From Candidatus Bathyarchaeota archaeon (GTDB lineage: Archaea; Thermoproteota; Bathyarchaeia; 40CM-2-53-6; RBG-13-38-9), in assembly GCA_018396565.1 (NCBI GenBank), contig JAGTQO010000002.1, positions 30,270-49,641 on the forward strand: 19,372 nt of DNA, written 5' to 3'. This document shows, piece by piece, positions 14,257-19,372 of the stretch (the stretch's first letter is position 1; the number at the start of each line of letters is the position of its first letter). The notes below the pieces were generated by a model, which saw only the letters and a program-made list of their open reading frames with translations, did not search any database and was not told where the DNA came from. A program made the translations under genes and the position numbers.

Positions 14257-14303
14257 ATTAGATGAGATCTTGAATATGTCGACTCGAGAGACGTGCTGAG
14301 GTT

Positions 14304-14516
14304 ATGTTAAATTACTGTCCTGAATGCGGGGGAGAGCTAATCTACGATCCAGCCTCTAAACAGTACATTTGCAAGAGCTGCGGATTAACCCTCACCTACC
14401 AGCAGTTGATGGAGGAGAGGGAGAGGATGATCGCCAGGCAGACCAGTACCCTCGACGACTTGAGGAAGAAGAGGCAGAAAGAATATTTGAAGTGGTGGCT
14501 CTCAAAGAAGGATTGA
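14304..14516 (+). CDS. Small zinc-ribbon protein with basic helical tail
   Basis: 70 residues. The N-terminal zinc ribbon has YCPECGGEL and YICKSCGLT (two CxxCG knuckles, 17 residues apart), like the ribbons of TFIIB and ribosomal or tRNA-related proteins. Residues ~30-70 form a charged helix ending KRQKEYLKWWLSKKD. The start ATG has GAGGT just upstream, with close spacing. It precedes the CinA-like gene by 21 bases and is probably co-transcribed with it. I cannot assign it a function. The ribbon-plus-helix layout suggests an RNA, ribosome or RNA-polymerase contact. Confidence 0.82.
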   Translation: MLNYCPECGGELIYDPASKQYICKSCGLTLTYQQLMEERERMIARQTSTLDDLRKKRQKEYLKWWLSKKD

Positions 14517-14537
14517 TGATGAAAGGGTCTTACAAGA

Positions 14538-15368
14538 TTGAATTGCAAAGTCGAAATCATATGCATCGGCAATGAACTGCTCACAGGGAAGACATTGAAT
14601 ACGAATGCTCACTGGCTCTCTGAGAGGATAACGAGGCTCGGAGGTGAGGTGGAGAGGGTCGTAACGGTAGGTGACAGGCTGAATACCATTATAGACGTAC
14701 TCAGAGAGTCGCTTAGGAGGAAACCCAACCTCATTATAACTTGTGGGGGGCTCGGTCCAACATATGACGATAAGACCCTCCAAGCATTCTCCCAAGCCTT
14801 CCGGAGGCCGTTGAAAATCAATAAAGAAGCTTTGAGGATGGTAAAGTCAAGGTATGAAAAGATATTGGGGAAGGAGAGACTTGAGTTGACCCCACCAAGA
14901 ATGAAGATGGCCACCTTGCCCTCAGGATCCAAGCCTATAAAAAACCCTGTTGGAACAGCACCTGCCATCTCTTTGACTGAGAAGGGTGTGAAGTTCATCA
15001 TCCTTCCAGGCGTTCCTGAAGAGCTCAAGGCTATATTTGAAGAGAGCATAGCTGGAGAATTGAGGAGGATGGTTGGGAGAGTCTATCTTCATGAGGAGAC
15101 CATGCCCGTCTCAGGATTCCTCGAATCACAGATAGCTCCCCTGCTAGATATAATTGTAAATAAGTATCCAGATGTATATGTGAAATCCCATGTCAGGGTT
15201 GGTGAAGGAAGGAGGGGTGGTTCGATTGAACTACATTTCTCATCAAGATCATCTAGTGCAAGAGATGCTAAGAGAAAGGTTTCAAAAGCCGTCACTCTGA
15301 TTAGTAAACTTCTAAAAGGTGAAACGGCCAGAAAAGAGAGGAGCTGTAGCAAACCATCCGAATGTTAG
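14538..15368 (+). CDS. CinA-like protein, MoCF (molybdopterin-binding-like) domain only (copy 2)
   Basis: 276 residues from TTG at 14538 (MNCKVEIICIGNELLTGKTLNTN). Motifs parallel copy 1: LIITCGGLGPTYDDKTLQA, IKNPVGTAPAISL, and FIILPGVPEELKAIFEE. No C-terminal PncC deamidase domain. The C-terminal ~70 residues differ from copy 1 and carry a Ser/Arg-rich stretch (GGSIELHFSSRSSSARDAKRK). It lies between a zinc-ribbon gene and a GPN-loop GTPase, all on the same strand with gaps of 21 and 10 bases. The two copies share motifs but differ over most of their length, so they look like old paralogues rather than a recent duplication. Confidence 0.88.
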   Translation: MNCKVEIICIGNELLTGKTLNTNAHWLSERITRLGGEVERVVTVGDRLNTIIDVLRESLRRKPNLIITCGGLGPTYDDKTLQAFSQAFRRPLKINKEALRMVKSRYEKILGKERLELTPPRMKMATLPSGSKPIKNPVGTAPAISLTEKGVKFIILPGVPEELKAIFEESIAGELRRMVGRVYLHEETMPVSGFLESQIAPLLDIIVNKYPDVYVKSHVRVGEGRRGGSIELHFSSRSSSARDAKRKVSKAVTLISKLLKGETARKERSCSKPSEC

Positions 15369-15378
15369 AGGATGGGCT

Positions 15379-16137
15379 GTGAACATCATATTCATCGTGG
15401 GAATGGCAGGCTCAGGAAAGTCTTCTCTCACAGGAGCATTCCATGAATGGCTTAAACTCAACGAGCAGAACAGCCTAACCGTGAATCTTGACCCAGGGGT
15501 CACAAACCTACCGTACACCCCAGACATAGATATTCGGGACTACATAAGTCTAGAGGCTATAATGGAGGAGTATCAACTTGGACCCAACGGAGGCCTCATC
15601 CTTGCAGCAGACCTCATAGGCGACAACATAGAAGAAGTACGTGAAAGCATAGAAGAGGTAGGTCCAGACATAGTCCTTGTAGATACACCTGGACAGATAG
15701 AGCTATTCGCCCTCAGGGAGAGCGGGCCATTCATAACGAGATCAATCGCTGAATGTCCAAAAGCAGTAGTATATCTGTTCGACGGACCATTCTCCTCTAA
15801 ACCCCTAAACTATGTCTCCAACATGTATCTGGCGGCCACTGTTTACATTAGGCTCCTCCAACCACAAGTCTATGCCCTCACAAAGATCGACCTCCTCGAA
15901 GAAGCCAGTATAGATGAGATAACGGGATGGACGAACCCGCAGAGGCTTATTGAAACTTTGGATAAAATTCAATCAAAGACGGCTTCACTTGTGAGTAGGG
16001 ATCTGGCTAGAGCAATATCGAGGGCACACCTAAACTTCAAACTGATCCCTGTATCATCAAAGACTAACGAAGGGTTCATAGACTTGAACGCAGCCCTCAC
16101 CAGGATCCTTACAGGCGGAGAAGAACTCCGACCGTAA
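15379..16137 (+). CDS. GPN-loop GTPase
   Basis: 252 residues from GTG at 15379 (VNIIFIVGMAGSGKSS), chosen because GAGG lies 7 bases upstream and homologues begin just before the P-loop. An in-frame GTG at 15319 would add 20 residues inside the preceding gene. Motifs: Walker A GMAGSGKSS (8-16), GPN at 68-70 (QLGPNGG), DTPGQIE (102-108), and TKID (168-171). GPN GTPases are dimers; eukaryotic members assist RNA polymerase assembly and nuclear import, and archaea usually have one homologue of uncertain role. The start is 10 bases after the CinA-like stop. A hairpin follows its stop. Confidence 0.92.
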   Translation: MNIIFIVGMAGSGKSSLTGAFHEWLKLNEQNSLTVNLDPGVTNLPYTPDIDIRDYISLEAIMEEYQLGPNGGLILAADLIGDNIEEVRESIEEVGPDIVLVDTPGQIELFALRESGPFITRSIAECPKAVVYLFDGPFSSKPLNYVSNMYLAATVYIRLLQPQVYALTKIDLLEEASIDEITGWTNPQRLIETLDKIQSKTASLVSRDLARAISRAHLNFKLIPVSSKTNEGFIDLNAALTRILTGGEELRP

Positions 16138-16158
16138 CAGGTCCTCTGCAGAGACCTG
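16138..16158 (+). terminator. Inverted repeat directly after the GPN GTPase stop
   Basis: CAGGTC (16138-16143) pairs with GACCTG (16153-16158), with TCT/AGA extending the stem around one bulged C. It begins at the first base after the TAA. It could stabilise or terminate the message; no long T-tract follows, so terminator status is uncertain. Confidence 0.35.
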
Positions 16159-16210
16159 CCCTTCATTATCCTGAGAAAACCTTAAGTGTGAATCTCCTCA
16201 AGTATGGTGG

Positions 16211-16222
16211 AAACGTTTAAAC
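16211..16222 (+). promoter_or_regulatory. Candidate promoter of acdB (AAACGTTTAAAC)
   Basis: A BRE/TATA-like element about 80 bases before the acdB ATG, identical over 11 bases to the element before the RNase H gene (17031-17041). A second TATA-like GATATATTG lies nearer, at 16248-16256, and could be used instead. Confidence 0.45.
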
Positions 16223-16300
16223 ACTGACATTACCTGTATGCAACCTGATATATTGAAGGGAGAATAAGAATCGACAGTATAAGGATGGGCTGAACAAAAT

Positions 16301-17005
16301 ATGGGTAAGAGATCTAAAGAGATAATTGAGAGAGCTATGGATGAGGGAAGAATGAATCTTCTAGAGCCTGAGGCAAAAGCAATATGTATGGACTACGGCA
16401 TCCCAACCCCAGAATTCTATGTCGCTACGAAAAAAGATGACGCTGTGGAAGCTGCTGAGAAGTTTGGATACCCAGTTGTTCTGAAAATAGTTTCACCAGA
16501 CATTCTCCATAAGACAGAGGCTGGAGGCGTAATGGTTGGCCTCAACAATACAGAAGAGGTAAAGAGCGCATATGACAGGATAATAAAGAATGCAAGAAAA
16601 TACAAAAGCGATGCGGATATTAAGGGCATACTCGTCCAGAAGATGGCTCCCCAAGGCACAGAGGTTATAGTGGGAGGCTTGAAAGACCCTCAGTTTGGAC
16701 AAACCCTGATGTTCGGTCTCGGCGGCGTATTCGTCGAGATCCTCAAGGACGTCACTTTCCGAGTAGCCCCTATAGATGAGTTTGAAGCCAAAACAATGAT
16801 ATCTGAGATAAAGTCATATCCTATTCTGAAAGGATACAGAGGAAAACCTCCAGTGGATGAGACTGCGATCGTCAAGATACTGTTGGCTGCATCTAACCTA
16901 CTTATGGATCTGCCTGAGATAAACCAGATGGATCTTAACCCTATAATGGCCTACGATAGGGGAGCGAGCGTGGTTGACGCAAGGATCCTGCTGGAGAAGG
17001 TTTGA
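16301..17005 (+). CDS. acdB: ADP-forming acetate/acyl-CoA synthetase, beta subunit
   Basis: ATP-grasp subunit (234 residues) of the enzyme that turns acyl-CoA, ADP and phosphate into acid, CoA and ATP, the archaeal route for substrate-level phosphorylation in peptide or sugar fermentation. The ATP-grasp core shows YPVVLKIVSPDILHKTEAGGV, in which His70 corresponds to the beta-subunit phosphorylated His (His71 in Pyrococcus). It continues with GILVQKMAPQGTEVIVGGLKDPQFG, LMFGLGGVFVEILKDVTFRVAP and INQMDLNPIMAY. The length matches separate beta subunits. The alpha subunit gene is not adjacent, so it must lie elsewhere. Monocistronic by position. Confidence 0.93.
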   Translation: MGKRSKEIIERAMDEGRMNLLEPEAKAICMDYGIPTPEFYVATKKDDAVEAAEKFGYPVVLKIVSPDILHKTEAGGVMVGLNNTEEVKSAYDRIIKNARKYKSDADIKGILVQKMAPQGTEVIVGGLKDPQFGQTLMFGLGGVFVEILKDVTFRVAPIDEFEAKTMISEIKSYPILKGYRGKPPVDETAIVKILLAASNLLMDLPEINQMDLNPIMAYDRGASVVDARILLEKV

Positions 17006-17030
17006 ACCATAAAAACCGATAATATCCCAA

Positions 17031-17043
17031 AAACGTTTAAAAC
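17031..17043 (+). promoter_or_regulatory. Promoter of the RNase H gene (AAACGTTTAAAAC)
   Basis: BRE/TATA-like element centred about 33 bases before the ATG at 17070, which predicts a leaderless or nearly leaderless transcript. Confidence 0.55.
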
Positions 17044-17069
17044 TGTTCGATAGGCCTTAACATTTCTCC

Positions 17070-17423
17070 ATGAACTTTCTAAGGGTTTACGTTGACGGCT
17101 CCGGAAGAGAAGGCTACTACTGTTATGTGACTGAGGATAAAACGATACGCATATTCAAGGAGAAGTCTCTAACGAACAATCAGGCCGAGTATAAAGCAAT
17201 TATAACTGCATTGAAGGAGATACCTGAAATTAACCTGATAATATACTCTGACAGTCAGCTTGCTGTGAGACAGTTGAATGGGGTATATCAGATCAGAGAT
17301 CCGAAACTCAAGACTCTAGCCTCAGAAGTAAGGAGACTATGTTCGGATAGGAGTGTTCTGTTTGAATGGATTCCTCGAAACCAGAATCTTGCCGGCAAGG
17401 TCTTAGATAAAATGTTCCGTTAG
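17070..17423 (+). CDS. RNase HI-type protein
   Basis: 117-residue RNase H fold protein that would cut RNA in RNA-DNA hybrids. Acidic active-site residues visible: Asp9 in VYVDGSG, Glu40 in NNQAEYKA, Asp61 in IIYSDSQLAV. The C-terminal motif reads WIPRNQNLAGKVLD instead of the more common N-x-x-A-D; the fourth acidic residue could be Asp113, shifted a few positions. Protein length is short compared with typical RNase HI (~150), without a basic handle loop. The ATG is 33 bases from a TATA element. It stands between acdB and a tiny zinc-ribbon gene. Confidence 0.87.
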   Translation: MNFLRVYVDGSGREGYYCYVTEDKTIRIFKEKSLTNNQAEYKAIITALKEIPEINLIIYSDSQLAVRQLNGVYQIRDPKLKTLASEVRRLCSDRSVLFEWIPRNQNLAGKVLDKMFR

Positions 17424-17484
17424 AAAATCACGTTACAGCAACACCCTCATAGGTCACCCAATAAATCATCCCAGATGCCCCAAA

Positions 17485-17495
17485 CTATTTAAAAG
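17485..17495 (+). promoter_or_regulatory. Candidate promoter of the 47-residue zinc-ribbon gene
   Basis: CTATTTAAAAG in an otherwise gene-free stretch (17424-17586). Initiation near 17520 would leave a leader of about 65 nt. Confidence 0.4.
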
Positions 17496-17586
17496 ACAGA
17501 AGACATTGAATCGTAAGCATAACCGGAGAACCCATAACAAGATTCATTTTCCAACAGTTTAACATAAAGATTTGAAGGAAGGAAAA

Positions 17587-17730
17587 GTGAAGAAGCAAAG
17601 TATTGAGAGATGCCCCCGATGTGGGGAGAGACTTTCAAAGAGAGCATCCATTAGAGACTACAGTTACATGTTCATACTAGTATGTGAGAAGTGTGGATAC
17701 ACTACAACCGAGAAACCCGTAAGTATCTGA
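17587..17730 (+). CDS. 47-residue zinc-ribbon protein
   Basis: The frame runs from GTG at 17587 to TGA at 17728-17730. It has CPRCG near the N-terminus and CEKCGYTTTEK 24 residues later, two CxxCG knuckles of a zinc ribbon as in RNA polymerase subunits, TFS/TFIIS and small ribosomal proteins. A purine-rich GAAGGAAGG lies 4-5 bases before the GTG. TTG at 17572 would add five residues. It is below the size cut-off of most gene finders. The basic segment between the knuckles (LSKRASIRDYSYMFILV) makes a nucleic acid or ribosome contact plausible, but its function is unknown. Confidence 0.75.
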   Translation: MKKQSIERCPRCGERLSKRASIRDYSYMFILVCEKCGYTTTEKPVSI

Positions 17731-17903
17731 TACGCTCATTAAATATGGAGTAAAAGAATATTATCGACACACCGTAGATAATGCTCTTCAAGAAAATTAA
17801 CCGTTAACTCAAACGTGAAGGTGGCCTCAAACTGGTCAGCGACGCAATAGAATCTAAGATCGACAGATTAAAGGCGATCAAGGCGGAACTTGAACTTCTA
17901 AGG

Positions 17904-18704
17904 GTGAAAAGGGATCAGATCCTATCCGAACACAGACTCTGGACTGAACGTAGAAACGGTCTGAATAAGGAATTGAAGGAGCTGAGAGAGAAGGTTAGGG
18001 ACCTTAAAGGAAAGAGAGATTCTGTAAACATTGAGGTCAAGAATCTAAAGAATGCAAGAGACCAAACCAGACTCGAGGTGAATGAGAAGCGTAACAGATT
18101 GAGGGAGATAGTATCTGATCTAAAGAAAATAAGACCTCAAACCCAAGGTTCCTTCACACAGATAAAGAATAGTCTGGATAAGCTAGAATGGAAACTGCAA
18201 ACATCCAGCATAGACCTGGCTGAAGAGAAGAAGCTGATAAACCATATAAAAGACCTTGAGATGCAACTCGCAAACCATGAGAGGCTTAAGGAACTACAAG
18301 AAACCTTCACAGAACAAAGAGCCGCTATAGAAGCCCTAAACCTGAAGGCTCAGTCGATACATGAAAAAATTCTTGAGGCAGCCCAGAGAAGCGCAGAGTT
18401 ACATGAGGAGATGATGCAGTCAATCAGAAAGATAGATGAGGTCAAAGCCAAGGCTGATGAGGCCCACCGGATGTGTATCCAAACCAGAACAGAGGCTGAT
18501 AAGCTCGGAGAAGAGATGATGAAGATAGTGGTGGAGAGGAAGGAGTTGCAGAAGGCCATCCAGGAATATAAAATGGCTGAACAGTCGAGGAGGCAGCAGG
18601 AGATCATCGATAAACTTGCCGAGTCTGGGTCGGCCAAGCTCAGTGAAGGCAAGAGACTGTCCTTCGAAGAGTTCAAAGCATTGATGGAAAAGAAGAGACT
18701 CTAA
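17904..18704 (+). CDS. Archaeal coiled-coil protein (COG1340-like)
   Basis: 266 residues from GTG at 17904, almost entirely heptad-repeat coiled coil. A conserved-looking central block, SFTQIKNSLDKLEWKLQTSS (~88-107), resembles the archaeal coiled-coil family COG1340, of unknown function and often mislabelled as phosphoserine phosphatase. The C-terminal ~25 residues (AKLSEGKRLSFEEFKALMEK) form a separate short helix. The reading frame continues upstream without stop to 17808, and residues encoded there (SDAIESKIDRLKAIKAELELL) also have a coiled-coil pattern, but no ATG, GTG or TTG is in frame. A CTG at 17832, with GGTGG seven bases before it, is the likeliest extended start (290 residues). 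Confidence 0.82.
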   Translation: MKRDQILSEHRLWTERRNGLNKELKELREKVRDLKGKRDSVNIEVKNLKNARDQTRLEVNEKRNRLREIVSDLKKIRPQTQGSFTQIKNSLDKLEWKLQTSSIDLAEEKKLINHIKDLEMQLANHERLKELQETFTEQRAAIEALNLKAQSIHEKILEAAQRSAELHEEMMQSIRKIDEVKAKADEAHRMCIQTRTEADKLGEEMMKIVVERKELQKAIQEYKMAEQSRRQQEIIDKLAESGSAKLSEGKRLSFEEFKALMEKKRL

Positions 18705-18808
18705 ATCAACCTCCAATAAGTCTCCAGCAGCAACTAGATAGATATTTAACAGGCTAAAGATTGATTAGAGATGAGGAGACACGCATATCACACACATAAA
18801 CGATCAGG

Positions 18809-18818
18809 AAATATTTTA
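18809..18818 (+). promoter_or_regulatory. TATA promoter of the cis-prenyltransferase gene
   Basis: AAATATTTTA, 41-50 bases before the GTG start at 18859. A second TATA-like GATATTTAAC is at 18741-18750. Confidence 0.45.
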
Positions 18819-18858
18819 CTCAGGATAAACCTATAGACCTGTCTGGGAAGGGTTAAGA

Positions 18859-19372
18859 GTGCTTCGGGGAGTACTCAGAAGACTAGGCATATACAAGCTG
18901 TACGAGAAGTGGTTGACAGCCCAAGTGGGTAAAGCAGAGATGCCCAGACATATTGGCGTCATACTAGACGGGAACAGGAGGTGGGCAGCTGAGAGGGCGT
19001 TAAACACATTGGAGGGGCACAGGGAAGGGGCAAAAAAGTCCAAGGAATTCCTATCATGGTGTCTCGAACTGAACATAAAGACAGTAACAGTATACGTCTT
19101 CTCAGAGGAGAACTTTCAAAGGTCAGAGGAGGAAGTTAGGAACATCTTCTCATTGATAGAGGATGAAGCCCTTAGACTGAGATCAGACCCAAGAATACAT
19201 GAGAATAAGGTAAGAGTCAAAGCTTTAGGTAGAACAGATTACCTCCCTCCTAGTTTGAAGGAGGTCCTCCAAAGGATAGAGGAGGAGACTAAGGGATACG
19301 ATGAACATTACCTGAACATAGCGATAGCGTATGGAGGCAGATCTGAAATAGTAGACGCCACCAGAAAAATAG
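18859..19372 (+). CDS. uppS: Cis-prenyltransferase (undecaprenyl/polyprenyl diphosphate synthase), N-terminal part
   Basis: Condenses isopentenyl diphosphate units in cis to make the long polyprenyl carrier lipid used for glycan transfer. The partial frame of 171 codons runs off the right edge. It has the family start block HIGVILDGNRRWAAERAL (catalytic Asp37) and GHREGAKK, then VTVYVFSEENFQRSEEEV (the ENF/W block) and LNIAIAYGGRSEIVDAT. The signature RxE region lies beyond the window. The start GTG at 18859 has GGGAAGGGT upstream. The ~28-residue extension before MPRHIG is an amphipathic helix common in archaeal members. It follows the coiled-coil gene by 154 bases and has its own TATA box. 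Confidence 0.95.
   Translation, partial: MLRGVLRRLGIYKLYEKWLTAQVGKAEMPRHIGVILDGNRRWAAERALNTLEGHREGAKKSKEFLSWCLELNIKTVTVYVFSEENFQRSEEEVRNIFSLIEDEALRLRSDPRIHENKVRVKALGRTDYLPPSLKEVLQRIEEETKGYDEHYLNIAIAYGGRSEIVDATRKI

Noticed and set aside
14512..14522. TGATGATGA resembling a C box of a C/D guide RNA
   Set aside because: No matching D box, C' or D' at suitable spacing, and it spans the stop of a zinc-ribbon gene and the leader of the next gene.
17515..17570. Short frame from TTG between the RNase H and the zinc-ribbon genes
   Set aside because: About 18 codons, no ribosome site, no coding pattern.
18350..18716. Minus-strand frames of 98 and 108 codons inside the coiled-coil gene
   Set aside because: Antisense frames of a Glu/Lys-rich coding sequence stay open by composition; they are Leu/Ser-rich shadows without motifs.
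18770..18835. 21-codon frame starting with ATG at 18770, 20-29 bases after a TATA-like GATATTTAAC
   Set aside because: The spacing would suit a leaderless message, but the basic peptide has no pattern and the cis-prenyltransferase promoter lies inside it. Too little support for a gene.
1..19372. CRISPR array, insertion sequence, prophage or defence island
   Set aside because: No regularly spaced repeats, transposase, integrase, terminal repeats or known defence domains were seen; almost every gene is a housekeeping archaeal gene.

Overview
The window looks like a chromosomal segment of an archaeon. The genes that point that way are archaeosine tRNA-guanine transglycosylase, ABCE1, an LSm protein, a KEOPS Cgi121 subunit, archaemetzincin, a presenilin-like A22 protease, a GPN-loop GTPase, a beta-CASP nuclease of the aCPSF2 type, an ADP-forming acyl-CoA synthetase beta subunit, BRE/TATA promoters, and a tRNA interrupted by two introns. 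Heavy AGG/AGA arginine use, frequent GTG/TTG starts and a D-loop tRNA intron suggest the Thermoproteota/Bathyarchaeia side of Archaea. That placement is inference and was not tested. I see no mobile element, CRISPR array, rRNA or defence island.

Layout. 1-879 (minus) is the N-terminal part of dihydroxy-acid dehydratase IlvD, running off the left edge and divergent from acylphosphatase (1006-1281). A doubly interrupted tRNA-Glu (1366-1489) follows, then a Fap7-like adenylate kinase, a zinc-ribbon protein and an LSm protein. On the minus strand a 4-oxalocrotonate-tautomerase homologue and a PAC2 protein form a pair. TgtA without a PUA domain reads plus, then a second PAC2 protein with a coiled-coil tail reads minus. 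6549-9174 is a tightly overlapping plus-strand unit: aCPSF2-like nuclease, archaemetzincin, presenilin-like protease. A THUMP (Tan1-like) protein converges with, and overlaps, a minus-strand CinA-like/Cgi121 pair. A HAD hydrolase comes next.

From 12029 a roughly 400 bp interval holds one very small gene that standard ORF cut-offs would miss: a 30-codon, Glu/Trp-rich acidic microprotein with its own TATA box, Shine-Dalgarno and downstream T-tract. ABCE1, a zinc-ribbon protein, a second CinA-like protein and a GPN-loop GTPase follow on the plus strand. Then come the AcdB subunit, an RNase HI-type protein, a 47-codon zinc-ribbon protein, a COG1340-like coiled-coil protein whose frame opens upstream of any standard start, and the 5' part of a cis-prenyltransferase (UppS) running off the right edge.

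Most genes serve RNA and protein handling: tRNA modification (TgtA, Cgi121, THUMP), RNA processing (aCPSF2, LSm, RNase H), ribosome recycling or assembly (ABCE1, Fap7, GPN GTPase), and proteolysis or proteasome assembly (PAC2 x2, archaemetzincin, presenilin homologue). The items most worth a second look are the acidic microprotein, the two-intron tRNA, the nuclease-protease-protease operon, the tautomerase with an altered active site, and the unusual start of the coiled-coil gene.
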